Counted from the stretch's first letter, positions 12,966 to 26,808 are shown. The stretch is 64,000 bases of DNA from Anas platyrhynchos (GCF_047663525.1 NC_092588.1:42662001-42726000), one strand, 5' to 3'. The notes: generated by a model from the sequence alone, not told the origin. Program-made: numbers and translations.

Positions 12966-15075
12966 CACTTTTCCTTTATTCAGGAGTCACCACTATGTAT
13001 TTTTGTTTTTATTTTTTAAACAGAGTACAGCAAATCTTATTTTGATCTTCTCCAACTAAACCAGGGTCAAATGACTCCAGCCATGATATCCCAGCTAAAA
13101 AGCTGAAGAAAGTCTCCCTTTTTATGTTTTAGGACATATAAGAAGATCAGCACCTACCTGACCAGATACACCATCATTTATTACAGGACTATTTACACCC
13201 AAAGGCACCCAGAGGTGCACATTTTGGGATTCTATGATCAAGGGCTGGGAGCATTCAGGTGTCTTAGTGGCAACAGCCATGTCATGGTCAGTACCACATG
13301 GGAAATGTGCTACAATACTTCACTGCTCAAATCCAAAACACCTCAAACTTTTCAGACCACAAATAAGCTATGAAAGTGGTCTTATTTGCTTAAAGTATGA
13401 AAAGCATAACACTGAAATAAGCTGACATTACCCTCATTTCCATAAACCACTGCTACTACTGACTGACATTTTGCAATTTAAAGGATAGAGGAGTCAAATT
13501 TATACTGGCATTTCTACTGTCAGGCAAAAAAAGTATGAAGTATGCATAAACCTGCAGTTCCATCTATTGCTTGTCACTGTATCAATGGAAAGCAACTGCA
13601 TGTGTCACTTTCTCCTATCCATTTGCATTACACATAAGAGAAGACATGATGTTCCGTGTCTTCTGAAATGCTATTTTATATTCAGTGGTGAGCCATTACC
13701 ATTTCAGTATATTATCCACTAGATAGTTTCTATCAGACACCCTATCAGGTTAGAAGTGATCCTCAAAACAGTTCCCTAGTGCTCTGAGGAAAGCTAGGTT
13801 TTTACACACACATATATTTTTACACTAAACAAACTGCTTGAGCTTCTTCAGCAGAGATTCAACAATCAACGAATATTCTTGCATCTCTTAATCAGACAGT
13901 TACTAAAAAAGTGACTTCAAGGACTTCTTCCAAAAGAAAATTAATTCTTGAAGAAGGATATAAGTATAAGGTTTCTCCAAACCAAAATTGCATAAATGAA
14001 AAAGAAGGCTTATATTACTTTCTTAAAGCTTCAAAATATTTGATCAGCTCTGCTTTGGAGATTATTTCATCTGTGACTGAATGTTTCCTTCTTCTTACTT
14101 TCAGGAATTGATTTTAAAAGGAATGCAACCTTTATCTAACAGTTCCAACAGTATACACTGTAGAGTTTCTAACATAAAATGTAACTTTGTAGAATTAAAA
14201 TTAAAAAAACAACAACACAAGTTTAAGGATGAACAAAAGGATTATCTATCAGATAAACCAGATCTGCCCTCATGCCTCAATAAACTGTAGAGACAGATTT
14301 TACTCATGAAATTCTGCGGTCTCTTCATCTTAAATGAAAACTTAATAGATTGTCCTCTAAACTATGACTTACTGTAAGGAGACCTTGCCACAGCAAACAG
14401 CAAAACATTTGCTAATAGTCTCTGAAGTACTCTAGCTAGTTAAAAAAAAAAGTTAATTTGTCAAAGAAATCCAGTGATGTATTATTGGTTGCCTTCTCAC
14501 TCTTAAATTCAAATGATACAGTATCTCCCATACACCCAAATGCATTTTAGGGATTTTGTTACAAAAGGTGTTTGTGTAAAAACCTCAATTAGTGTTTTGA
14601 AGGAAACTTCGACACTGTAGTTATTTCATCTTTAACAGGACATGGAAGTTTATCTACACATCATATCTTGTTCTCAATCAAAAGGTTTCTTAAAAGGCAA
14701 ACCCAGAGGTAAAAATACAAATTGAATTATTTAATTACATTTTTCTTTGAAGTAAGACATGAAAGAATCTATATTTTTTATTTATATTTAGTTCCTACTT
14801 TGATAAAAAGATATTTTCCAGCAAAAAGTATTCTGAAAGATTTTCAAGCAACCTTAACCTTAATTTACTCATTATTCTTCTGGGATGCAACAAAAAACAT
14901 ATGCTTAAACTCTAAGAAAAAAGAAAAAAAAGTCTGTAATCTTAAGTAGTCTCAAAATTACTCTAAAAATTTGATGTGGAAAAATAAGTGAAAACTTCTA
15001 TGAAAATCAGTTCCTTGAATCTATTCAGTGTTAAGCATAATCTCTTAGAGCCTTTCTTTGTCCCATCCAGGTTTG

Positions 15076-15098
15076 TTTTTTTTTTTTTTTTTTTTTTT
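15076..15098. repeat. T23 homopolymer
   Basis: An uninterrupted run of 23 T on the plus strand (A on the CHST9 sense strand). Confidence 0.9.
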
Positions 15099-15915
15099 CC
15101 CTACAAAAATTTGTTATCAGTGGTATCATTGCTTCCAATTAAAGTTATTTTTCCATTCATGCTTCTTCATGTCTCAAAAGTTCATTCGGACACCATTTGA
15201 CACTACTGCCATCTTCCTCATTAATTGTCAGATAAGACAGGAAAATTCAATTTTCATCTGTTACAGTTTAGGTTTAGGGCAGCAGTTTCATCCTAAAACA
15301 CTCTAGCTGCTGTCAGATGCTCAGTTTCTCTAAGATGAAGAAGTGAACTGGCATACCTATACCCACTAATGACAGACAGCTTTTCTGAGATGAAATGGCA
15401 GCAGGTCAGTTCCTCCAAGCAGTGGAAAAGGTGGTGGCAGTAGCTCCACAAACAGTTTAATCATTATTCTGTTTCCAAAGGTGTTGCATCTGATTGATAC
15501 GCTACTATTTCATTTTAGATGGTGACAAAAAAAGTAAAACAAGCTCTGCTACTATTCTATTCGTTATCCAGACCCAGCAAATGTTTTGCCTAACTTGGAC
15601 TGTCATCTCTGTTTCTAATTGCTGTATGAGCAACATTAAACAAATGTGGCATTTATAATACTTTGTATTAAAAAAAAATCCTCACATGTTCCTCTCCCTC
15701 TCAATCTTAGGGACTAAAATATGAATGTTTTGTTAAAAGCATGGAAAAAATATCCAATTAAAAACTAATCATTATTTGAGTTACTGATCCTATGGGCAGA
15801 GAAGTACTGTACTATCTATCATTCATATTTAAGAAATGCTAATCATCACCTTATGGATGAAGTGCTTTACACTCAGCTCCCCTCCCCTCTCCAACCAAAT
15901 GTCTATCAGATCTCT

Positions 15916-16018
15916 GCCCTGTGCAACATGCTCCAAGGTGCCCCTGCTTGGTGAGGGGATTGGCCTGGATGATCTCAAGAGGTCCCTTCCAACCTCAACC
16001 ATCCTGTGATTCTGTGAC
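15916..16018 (+). mobile_element. CR1 LINE 3' end, short fragment
   Basis: A fragment of about 100 bp with the CR1 3'UTR signature: TGCTTGGTGAGGGGATTGG, GATGATCTCAAGAGGTCCC, TTCCAACCTCAACCATCC and a terminal GTGATTCTGTGA, the diverged octamer-type tail. It is strongly 5' truncated and carries no coding sequence. Orientation is plus, as the tail lies on the right. Confidence 0.85.
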
Positions 16019-17413
16019 TTGTTCTTATATGTCTCTAAAAAACAGCTTATTTACTCGCGTGAACTAAATTCCAGAGCAGCCAGAAGTACACTTAATTAGA
16101 TATTTTCCCTCCCCCTCTACCCCCCCCCATTTTTTTTTTCTTAAATATAAAACAACATTCTACAAATTATTGTTAATTCTTTGATAGGTACAAATCCAAC
16201 ACGAAATGGCCAACCATTCCTGACTCACTGCTTCTGCTAGAAAAAAACATTGAAAATTAACAAGGAAGTGAAAAAGTAGCCAGGATGTTTTGCTGAGCCA
16301 GTCACCCGTGAGTCACTTTAACATTTGAAGATTAGTAAACCACATTTATATGGGGTGGAAAATCTTTTAGTAATCCAATAATATCATGCTCTGATAAATA
16401 TTTCCATAGGATTAATCACCGTCATGTAAAAAATGCTACTAAGAATTCCCAACGCATTCAAGCTGGGCACTCTTCAGCACAGGAATCACAGGGGAAAGGC
16501 ATCATCAAGACAGCACTGTACAAATTCATGGAAGAAAGAATAATCCAGGGCTACTTAACACATCTCCAATCCAGGAAATCTCCAAGTAATAAATCAGAAA
16601 TGGCAAAGAAAATTCTCTGAATTATCATTATAAACTTGTCTTATTTATACTCTCTGCTCTAGGCACTGTAGCAGAGATAATACGCTAACACAGACCTCTG
16701 GGCCTCAGCTAGTTTAGGTTTTCTTCTTATCTGCCAAATAAAATTGGTTTATATCAAGTTCCGACTTGACGTGCTTGTAGCTACAGGTGACCTGGCATGC
16801 CTGACATGGTGGAGAATGATCACCTTGCTACTCTGCCACCCTCTTAGCTCAGGTAACATTTCTCTTTGAAATTCAGGCTGCTGCAAACCCAGAAGCTCTA
16901 AATGTTTCCCCACAGTATCTCTGGTATTCATAACTGCACAATATTTTAAGACCAAGTCATGGTGCCCCACAAACATTCCTCATTAAAAAGATAACTTGCT
17001 AGCCCTTCGATTAAACAAATTTGGGCTTTTTTGCCTGTCTTTGACCGGCGTGGTTTGTCAGTCTCTGGCATTTTTCCCCAAGTACTGAGTGACACACCAC
17101 CAAACCAATTGTACCTTTTCAGGCCATGCTTTCCCTCCCTTTCACCATTCCTCTTTCCCCAGCTCACAGTACCAATACGAGCAGTGCCTCCATGCATAAA
17201 CCTTTACCATTAGTTTCTATTAGATATTTCAGTATTAGATTAGGCCTCCATCCCCCACAACAAATATTTTGTAAGTAGCTGGAAAAAAATCCTTGATGCT
17301 GCAGTTTCAAATGAACATTTCAGATTCCATATAATATTTGGCATTAGATTAAATACAAACATGTCTATTTGTCTGTTTTACTGTTATTTATTTAAGAAAA
17401 AAATGTGACCATC

Positions 17414-17473
17414 GTATAGCAATGTGACTAGTAATGTGCGCTAGTATTGTTATATGACTAGCAATATGTGCTA
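17414..17473. repeat. Degenerate 30-bp tandem repeat
   Basis: Two 30-bp units (17414-17443 and 17444-17473) share GTAT-(A/T)-G-x-(A/T)AT-x-TGACTAG-x-AAT-x-TG-x-GCTA. More decayed pieces with ATAGCAATAT follow to about 17530. Confidence 0.75.
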
Positions 17474-18396
17474 GCAAATATGTGAATATAGCAATATAGC
17501 AAAATGTGACTTTTACATAGCAATATAACTAACCCAAAACATCGACTCCATGCCACAAACACTTGTTACACACGTATTATCACATCAGAAGAAAGCAACA
17601 AAAGCCAAAGAAAAAAGACTATTTAGAATGCAAGCTAGGGACTTTGCAGGAGCAGACACTTTAGCACTTATAATTGGTCAAACTTCAGCATTGCTTTTAC
17701 CAAAAATTTCTTTGTTGATTTTACTGATCATACAAATTATCGGTATAAGTAGCACCATTTAACATTTAATAAGTAGCACCATTCTCTGAAGCACAGACCT
17801 TTCTGGCACAGTGCAATATTAACATGAGGAAAACATACGTTCTCACCATAAAAAATTTTATACTCCTACAAATTCTTCACTGTATACCTTCATAAACAGC
17901 AGCCACATTAGTTTCTTCCATGTATTTGGAAGGCAGGAAAAAGCTGAAAAAACTGCAAGTCAGAAGTTTTCTCATGGTAAATACACAGTTTTGACCAGGT
18001 TATTCATAAGGCACCTGCAATATCAATTCTGCATTTCCCACCCCTCATTATGACTGCCTGTGTGATGACAGCCTTTTTTAATGAAGTCACTGAAGTATGA
18101 TTTAATAATAGAGAATTAAACAATGATTGATGCATGAGAAACAACATAATCAAGGCCAAAAATATCTTAGTGATAGAAGATGCCACGAAATAGTTGGACC
18201 AAAAGTAATATATAATCATGAAAAACATTAACACATACAATGAATATGTAAGGGTTTAAAACAAGTTTAATGTATTTCTTATGATAAAAGTTGCAACTGA
18301 ATTTAGAATAAATCAACTTTTATATGGCTTACATTCATTTCCTATCATTGAACAGTAAACACCATTCACTTTTCACTGCCATTTCTGGAATTCCTT

Positions 18397-18409
18397 CCCC
18401 CCCCCCCCC
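18397..18409. repeat. C13 homopolymer
   Basis: Thirteen consecutive C on the plus strand, which are G on the CHST9 sense strand. Confidence 0.9.
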
Positions 18410-18541
18410 AACTCCTGTATTCCTGTTTTTCTCATTTAACGTGGACAGTAAAAAGTATAAAAGTATTAAAACACACTTGATAGCGAATGTCAAATTAAAG
18501 TAACTTATTGAACAGGATGAACTAGTCTTGCTGATCCTTAC

Positions 18542-18620
18542 TTGGATCTTTGGTCCTTGTTTTTTTAATTCCTTCTTGGGGCACTCAATGACAGCAGAAG
18601 ATAGGGAGTCAATGATTGTT
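18542..18620 (-). other. Candidate cryptic exon in CHST9 intron
   Basis: On the minus strand a pyrimidine-rich tract (CTCTTCTGTTTTCTTTCAAG) ends in AG at 18622-18621. Then come 79 bases open in one frame (it reads ...SLSSAVIECPKKELKKQ...) and a donor-like CAA|GTAAGG with GT at 18541-18540. The element has the CHST9 orientation. However, in the phase left open by the first coding exon (phase 1) it reaches a TAA after about 18 codons, so it is not a normal CHST9 coding exon. The peptide matches no family I know. It may be a decoy, a poison exon or chance. Confidence 0.2.
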
Positions 18621-21600
18621 CTTGAAAGAAAACAGAAGAGGTCAGAGTGAAAGCACTGTGCTTTCAGCTCTGGTGTTAGATATTCTGGCAGTACCAGTAC
18701 CCAGAAGAAACACTTGATCTTCAGGAACAAAAGAATGCTGAAAGGATAGCAAAAGTTTCCAAAACAAACAGATAACTGCCCCAGTAATTAATATGAATGT
18801 CTTATGTGGCTACTGGCCTATGAGGATTACCCCACTTAAAATACCAAGATTAACCACTAACTTTCAAGAAAGGCAACTATTTGCAATGTGCAACTGATCT
18901 AAATTAAGTTTCCTTTACAACCTATTAATGCCAGCCACACAGTATGTGTAGTTTGGTACCCAGAGAGACAAGGCTGACTCGACTTGCCTGGAGACCCTTG
19001 AACCCACCCATCAGTCACAGCATCTGGCAACTTTATCTGTGCTATATTTATATGTACATCAGTCCTAAACCTGATGCCAGTAGAGTTTCATTATACCGCA
19101 TGATCAATCATAACTTAAGAGGTAGCACACCTCAGCTACTTGCAGATTAATTCTACCAGAAAGGAATTTCAGCTCAAAGGTTAAATAAACCATGAAATAT
19201 TTATACGTCACTGCAACTACCTCAGACTACATAAACCCAGTCTCATCTGCCTGTTTATCTTCAAAATAGGCACAATGAAGTGTAAAATGAGAACAGAAGA
19301 TCTGTAAGACCAAAATAAATTAAAAATACAAAATGTAAATCATATTCTCCTTATTATTTCTTATATTTCACATACACTTTGGGGCCTCTCCCTCCCTCTC
19401 TCCCGTAATGACACTAATGTGAAAGTCAGGGGCAAGAACATTTTTTGTTGGCTTTTTTTTGTTTTTTTGTTTTGAGACATTCATGACCTTCTTCTCTCTG
19501 CCACCACTCTCAAGTAAGAAAAACTCTGACATGAGATCAAAGAAAAAAAAAAAAACATCAAAATTCTGATACAAAAACATCTGTTTTACATTTTATTGCT
19601 TGACTGGATATCAGTTAATCAGAGGCCAGTCAGCCAACTCTCACCCAAATTATTTTGCTCCTGCAACTAATTTCTATAGTGTTTAGGACTCTATTCATAT
19701 CAAATGGACTTTATTATTGCATCAATAATTCAGCAGCTACTACAGAAATAGTAAAAAAAAAAATAATAAAGGAAGCACACAAGTAAATTCTAGTACCTCT
19801 CTCAACTACCCTGCCCTGTTTCCTTCCCTCCCATTGCAGAACATGATACAGATTTGTTGCTTTCCCACTGTCAGCATTTTACATACTCTTAGGGGACTGG
19901 TAGGAGGCAGAGAAGGTTAGATATCTTGAGGATCTTATACTTCTATTCAGAGTTTAGTTTCTGAGGAAAACAAATCTCTGTTGTTTTCATTAATAACTGT
20001 TTTGCAGAACTACTCCGCTTGAGCATGTCTAAGTGGCTAATAAATCAAGCAGAAGTTCATGGAAAGTCTTGGTTCTTTGGCCCTACATCAAGAAAAGAGT
20101 AGCAGAGCTTCCTGGAAAATGTACCATAATTCTTCACCACAATTGCATAATCATCTTAAAACAATGACATTTAATGAATTATGTACATAATATGTTTAAA
20201 GTAACAGGCTACATTTTACACATAATTCAAGTGCTATGACAAGTGTCAACAGTTTGTAAACCATTAGATCTCAGTAGTGGACAAGGCATACAATGCATCA
20301 ATGAATCTGGAGGGTTAGCGAGAAAGAGACAAATGAAGAAAAACAAAAACAAAACTAATGCATGAACGTGCACTTCCTTCATGTACCTTACCATGCTTTC
20401 AAAAGTGTACTCTAATTCTTTAATAGACTGCAGTAGGTACTGAGACTACAGTAATATTTTTGCAACACAGTTTACCCTGCACTGTTTGGTGACTAGAAGT
20501 TTTTTTTCAGGAATAAGGAAATAATTTTGTTTATATTAGTGTAGCAAGAAGAGTGAAATTCTATTGACTCCATTTCTGTAAAGCCTCTCCTTCATCTGCT
20601 GCCTCTGTGAGGTCAAGATTGAGAAGAATAAATTTGCTAAGTAACAGAGCTAAAGGATATTAGTGGTGGAAGCTTTTACTTTCTTCCACCAAGTAGCCAT
20701 CCTTTAACGAAAGAGCTACAATTTTCTTACTCTGCTGCCTCCAAAGCCCTCTACAAAGAGGGTTGCCTTTCCCCAGCCAATGCCCATCAACAACAACAAC
20801 TGCTTCGCACTCAGCTGACTCTGCGTGCCCTTCAAGAGACTGGACCTGATGCTGTACCCCTTCCAGTGGAGTAGCTGACCCTCCCACACAGCTTGCATCG
20901 TGCACACACTGCTCTGTTTTCAGCCTTACTGAAAGGCTGCCAAGAATAGCTGGCTTCCCAAGTGAACCAGGATGCTGGGAATTACACCATGACTCACAAT
21001 TATGCAGAGAAAACACCATTCACATGCCACAGCAAGCAGGTCTCTGTACCAGGAGAGATGAGATTCCTATCCTAACCCAAGAAAGTGAAATGCTTGTTCA
21101 CATTAAGGCTTGCTAGCTCAAACACAATTGCATTTGGGAACAATCAGCAGCTGCGTGAGAGCAGGAATGATGGAAATGATAGAGAAACTATGAGGTTTTG
21201 GCAACAGAAAAAACATTCAGGAACAACTGCGTGTCTGTCTGCACCTTTTAAAAGTTTAAACAAGAATATCAAATACAACTAAATTCAAAGATAAAACTCT
21301 CTTTGTGCACACTGCTTACTATATATATTATTTCATATTAAATGAATTTTCTTTCCTTAACAGAGGTATTTTGTCAATTAATGGTAACGTATCAGGGACT
21401 GATATTTCCCTGTTTCTACTTAATATAAATGAGTGTTTCCAGCTGCAGCTAACAGAGCTCACACACCACATCTCTCTGGCTGCTCATAATCAAAAACAAG
21501 AACCCCCAACAATCTTTTCTATTGCAAATTTACCAAGAGGCAACATGCACAAACTTAGGGCACAGCTACGTGACTCCAGATAATACCAGTTCACCTGAGC

Positions 21601-22700
21601 TGTTTCTAAGCACTGAGAGTATAATATATCTATAGTGGAAAGTATTATAAACCCTTAACAACTTTTTAATCTATGCCCTGGACAAGTTCTACGTTCTAAG
21701 AGCTGGACAAGTTCTTTTGTTGCTAGATTCTAAGTGGTACTGAAATGACCTGGTCCCTTCCAATCAAATTAAGTATAAAATCAATTAACACCTCCTCTTC
21801 TTTCACCTAGCATTTTCTCACAGTAAAATTTAATATTTATTCTGATTATTGTTAACCTTAGGCTGCTGATCTTTAGATACATTTCTGCATATTTCCCAGT
21901 GTCCATGACATGCAGAAACAGTCCCCTGAGGTACATGTCAAATTTCGTGGCTATTAGGCCATCATCCATTACATTCTAGGGCAATGAATGCCTTTGCCAG
22001 GAGACAAGTATTTCCTTACTATCTCCATTTCTCATGAAGAAACTCGAATATCCTAAGCCTGTGAATTTCTTGGACATATATACATAAAAATTAAAACAGT
22101 TACTAACTAAGGCATCAGAAACCATGTGCAAAAAGCAGAAATATTTTAATTTTGTTATCAAGCACACAAAGTGAAGACAAAATTCCTACAACAAACTTTC
22201 AAATCACCTTTGATGGCCAAGTTCAGTTGCACCATTCTAGGACACCAAAGGAGGATTGGGTAAAGTGAGACATAAACAAATCTGTCTCCACAGTCTGTCG
22301 ATGTGCTAGACCTGACATTTGACTGTTACTTTGCGGGGGAGAGGGGAATACAGGTCACAGGACACACCACAAGCAAATGACAGTTACAACATCAAACCTT
22401 GAAAAGAAAAAAAGAAAAAACATTGATGGAATGTTTAATCCAGCAGCTAGGGTCCAGAGACCCTTCTGGATTTTTCTTAAGCGTGCTGATGGAACTGTAC
22501 CTGTCACCACTTACATCCAATTGATCCAGGGGAAGTCAGAAGAATCAACCTCACTGGTTCATAGCTTTTGTGGGCAATGCCTGGGCATGGAATGACAACG
22601 CTTGCTGGAACAAGACAGGTCAGAGTTGAGATCTTCCTGGAGGAGTGAAAGGTTAACCTTGTGCACCATTAGGTGAAACAGCATCAACAGATAAGGCACA

Positions 22701-22740
22701 AAGTCATACCTATCCATATAAAGTCATACCTATCAATATA
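22701..22740. repeat. Tandem duplication, 20-bp period
   Basis: AAGTCATACCTATC-C-ATATA followed directly by the same 20-mer with one substitution (C to A). The near identity suggests a recent slippage or duplication event. Confidence 0.95.
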
Positions 22741-23302
22741 AACGAGTGCACTTTTAACAGGGAATAGAGGACAGTAGGTTTTTGGTGCCCTCTCCCCTAC
22801 CCACCCTACCACCCTGTTTACTGAGCTCACTGTAGGTTTTGTGCACACAAACTAAACTCTGTACAACCATAGCCTCCATTGACCCCATATTCCATGTCAT
22901 AGATATGAGCTTCTAAATCTGCAGCATCCCTGGGCCAAAATAAATAAATAAGAGGGAGTGTGATGCAGTAAATTTAAATCATTTGTCTCTACATCACTTT
23001 CCACTATTATTAGCTTGTAAATGTCAAGCTTTGACCACCTGTCAGGGCTTTATTCTCTTAAAAGAATACAGAGCTTTAAACAGGAAAATGATTATTAAAT
23101 AGATGTGAAATCTTGGATGTATTTTGCTTAGCATCCTTAACAATCTCACAAACTTCAAGATCTCTACCACCCCTCAGAAATGTTGATAGCTGTTCTGTCA
23201 TTGTCCCTTACATGGTCCTGAATAGGTTTATATGAAGCTGGAGGATTAAGAAAAAACTGTGCCTATTCTGCCTGATTTTGTTAGAGCTGTGCACTGTGAA
23301 TT

Positions 23303-23658
23303 TCACAGAATCACAGAATCACAGAATTTCTAGGTTGGAAGAGACCTCAAGATCATCGAGTCCAACCTCTAACCTAACACTAACAGTACCCACTAAACCA
23401 TATCCCTAAGCTCTACATCTAAACGTCTTTTGAAGACTTCCAGGGATGGTGACTCCACCACCTCCCTGGGCAGCCTGTTCCAGTGCCTCACAACCCTTTC
23501 AGTAAAGAAGTTCTTCCTAACATCTAACCTAAAACTCCCCTGGCACAACTTTAGCCCATTCCCCCTCGTCCTGTCACCAGGCACATGGGAGAACAGACCA
23601 ACCCCCACCTCGCTACAGCCTCCTTTAAGGTATCTGTAGAGAGTGATAAGGTCGCCAG
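23303..23658 (-). mobile_element. CR1 LINE 3' end with end of ORF2
   Basis: On the plus strand it starts with the reversed CR1 tail (TCACAGAATCACAGAAT), so the element reads on the minus strand. The last 91 codons of an ORF2 frame are open at 23393-23668 and carry the CR1 C-terminal signature: [40 protein letters not shown] and [12 protein letters not shown]. It is 5' truncated near 23658. The intact C-terminal frame and clear tail make this one of the least diverged repeats here, hence probably one of the youngest. Confidence 0.95.
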
Positions 23659-26600
23659 CCAGGATCATGTGATGGAAAGCTTTACAGTCAATATCAATAT
23701 CACAAAATCATCTGAAACAACAAAGCAGTGAGGGACAAATTGTATTTGTTAGCAGGTATCACACAGGTTTGCTAGAGGTCAATGACACACTTGGATTTTG
23801 TTGTCACAGGGAGACTCAGAGTGTGCATGGTAAGGAAGAATCATTTTTGCTGGGTATAAATTGGACTGGAAGGAGTGGGAGTTCCTAAAGACCTACTGTA
23901 ACAGATAACATTTTCATAGTTGCAAAATACTGTTGCCGCTTGTGGTGAGCAAAGGCTTTCCAGGCAGTACAGGATGCTGCTGCACCTCTTCACTAAACCA
24001 GGACCAAACCAGTCAAAGTCCAGACCAACTGGAAATGCCTGAGATTGTTCTCCCTGTTAAGCGAAGCTTGAAGCTGATGAGTGCCTGAGAACAGCTTCAT
24101 CTATATACAGGGTAACACTTTAAATACCGCATATTTTGCAGTCCCCTTAATCAACAAATATTTACAATTTTACAAAGAGAGCCTTTAAGCTGATTTGCTT
24201 CCTGACACTTATTTTGAATAGAAAAGAACAAGCTTTGGAGCTTTTGTAGGTGCAGTTTGTTACTTTTTGTTGTTTGTGGTGGTTGTTTTAAACATACCAT
24301 TTGGTAGTATTTAACTCATTCTTCTTTGTGCCTAAAGACAGCAGCATTCGATCCCACAGACATAGCCATAAGGCTCAAGGTTGGAGGAGTTGAGAAGAAA
24401 AACACTATATGCTGATGTAACACGAATCTTCCAGGTTTCAAACTGACAGTTATAAAACGCCTTCCATAGAAATACTGTAGAAATGTAAAAATATTTCCTT
24501 GAAAATGCCATTAACATAAATGCAGTAAAAATACAAAAAAAACATGAGACAGTTGTCTGAGGCAGCAGGGACCCAAACCTGAAAGCCTAGTTGATCACCA
24601 TGCTGCCTTGCCATGATGATTGCCCTTAAAAATACAAAAGGGCCAAAAATAAAACCATTTTTTTCTTTTTCTTAAAAGAAAAAAGGAGGGGGGGATTTTT
24701 TATTTCACTGAACTTTTTGCTCAAGACATGCATCGTATTTTCCAGCTAGATCATACATATGATAAGTAGGACATTAATACCTTGTACAATGAAATGGCTC
24801 CCTGATATTTAAAATGTTTATTTCTCACAGATGCTGCTAGGTTATTAACAATTACCCCTAATTTATAGAAATAACCTGTTTACAGTAGCACCATAAATAA
24901 AATTGAAGCAAAAAGACAGAAACAAGGGCTCTCGAGACTGAACTTCAAAACAGTTCTGATCCCTGTGCATCCCAAATATCTGACTATGCTGAGAATATAC
25001 GTTTTTGTCTAAATTATGTCTCCTGCCAACAGTCTCTACTCCCACACAAATAAGGGAAACAAAGAGCATACTGAAAGTAAATATACAAACATACATATAC
25101 ACATACTTAAAAATATCAGAATTTCTAATTTTTTTGTTAAGAATCCAAAGGTTTCCCTTGCAATTTTGCAGAGACCACATCATATGCTCTAACAGGGCTG
25201 TTTGTAATCAAGAGAGAAATCAAAGCTGTTCAACATCAGAGATAAAGGAGCCTTAAATGTACTGATGGCAACCACTTACTATTATGAAAGTGTGCAGCAC
25301 ACTTCAGAAGAACAGAAAGGTCAGGAACGGAAAAACTTCTCTCAAACTTTTACTACTGTTGCTTCTAAATTATGATTTGCCACATAGAAATTCTCTCTCC
25401 AGCCTTCTTGATTTGTAAGGTTTCAAGTGTATCTTGAATTGTATTGCATTATAAAATCAGTGCACTACAGAGACAAGACTGCAATGCTTCATTACCTGAA
25501 TAATCAGGTTTTAAGAAAAGGGCTTTCTGGAAACGAAAGTTATTATAAACAGCCACAACTGCGGACAGTAACTAAAAAATTCAGTCAGTGACAGCAAATT
25601 TGTTAGACAACTACACAGAAATTGAATAATGTGTAAAAAAAAACACCACAGCATAGTTACCTAACAAAAAAGAATGACTGCTAAGGACTCCATGAAAAAA
25701 CACATCTAGTTATTCTGTTCCAAGGATTTGAATAACAGTGTGAAGACCACCTATATTTTTCAGATCCAATCCAAAAGAGCATTTTGAAAACAGCATATTC
25801 AGCCTTCCTATGAAAGGGGATGCCCTACTTTATATGCATTCCAATCTCAAACCCCCAAGCCCCTCAGCAGTGGTTATAGCACAAATTCTGAAGTGAGTTC
25901 AATTACATACCTACAAAGAGAAGATGATTACACAAAGCTCTCAACACAGAAGTGCTTGAGAACAGGCAAAAAATAATACTTCAAGGTGTCCACAGTACAA
26001 TTAAGATACTAGCCACATATTGTTAGAAGTAGACTTCTGTGGTCTAGGTACTAATGAGTATGGGTGGGTTGTCAAAAGTTTATAAACAGTAAGTAAAACG
26101 GCATCAGCTTCTGCTCAACCACATTATTGAACATACAGCAGACAGGAGGCCCAAAAAACTCATCCTGTTTCGTTTCATTCACACCACTGAAACAAGAAAG
26201 CTAAATACTAAAGGAATAAAACTTACCACCAACTCAAAAATGTTCTTTCGTGACACCCTCAAGAAAAAATTAAAAAAAAAACACTGCAGGAATTTCTTTT
26301 AAGAAAGCAAAATTAGAAGGTACTTAGCTATAGGAATGATAAATGTAAAAAGAACTGATCCACAAGGCTGAGGACTACTAAACAGACAAACTTAGGAAGC
26401 ACATCCTCACAAAAAGATAAACATGGTCTTAAATGTCATATGCTGCAATGTGAAATTTGAATTTCTTTTTCTTAAAATTTCTCTGTTTTGCTGCTGCTGA
26501 AGATAGGGTGAGATGTCATAATTACTAACTCTGAAAACCGTAATTTCTGATATTTAGCTTTTACTTGTATATTTAGATCACAGTGGTACAACAAAGTATC

Positions 26601-26790
26601 AGTTCCTCCACAAAAAAGAACTGTTTTCTCTATATAGTTTAAACCCATTTAAGGAGGTGGGGAACAATGACAACTCTTAAGCTATACAGTGAAAATTCAC
26701 CTACTAAAATTTTGTATTTCTGGGACTTCAAGAACAATAAAACCACTCACCAAGAAGCATCTTTCTTTTGTGCTTCAAGCCAGTAATGGC

Positions 26791-26808
26791 GGGGGGGGGG
26801 GGGGGGGG
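26791..26808. repeat. G18 homopolymer
   Basis: Eighteen consecutive G on the plus strand, followed by AGGGGGAGG. The run is long enough to fold as a G-quadruplex; on the CHST9 sense strand it is C-rich. Confidence 0.9.

Larger units (their letters stand above)
8996..15915 (-). other. CHST9: CHST9 intron, no gene
   Basis: Long AT-rich intronic stretch with simple repeats: (ATCT)n at 9042-9064, (TG)n at 11088-11106, (AAAT)n at 12933-12965 and T23 at 15076-15098. Open frames here, including a 119-codon one on the minus strand at 11377-11736, have no recognisable domain and fit chance expectation. No exon is supported. Confidence 0.5.
16019..23302 (-). other. CHST9: CHST9 intron, no confirmed gene
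   Basis: AT-rich intronic DNA. It contains a degenerate 30-bp tandem repeat (17414-17473), a C13 tract (18397-18409), a splice-signal-flanked candidate exon on the minus strand (18542-18620) and a 20-bp exact-period duplication (22701-22740). A 119-codon minus-strand open frame at 20660-21019 begins with ATG, but no family was recognised and its length is within chance for this much sequence. Confidence 0.5.

Noticed and set aside
13220..13240. ATTCTATGAT string as another CR1 3' tail
   Set aside because: The sequence on its left lacks the CR1 3'UTR landmarks (GGTCCCTTCCAACCT), so a chance match to a short AT-rich motif is more likely.
18335..18730. A 131-codon minus-strand open frame
   Set aside because: The start is TTG, the C-terminal part runs through a C13/G13 tract, and no family was recognised. 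Only the splice-flanked 79-bp part is noted separately, with low confidence.
20660..21019. A 119-codon minus-strand ATG frame with somewhat protein-like composition
   Set aside because: No recognised family, no flanking splice or polyadenylation signals, and within chance length. A protein search finding homologues would reverse this.
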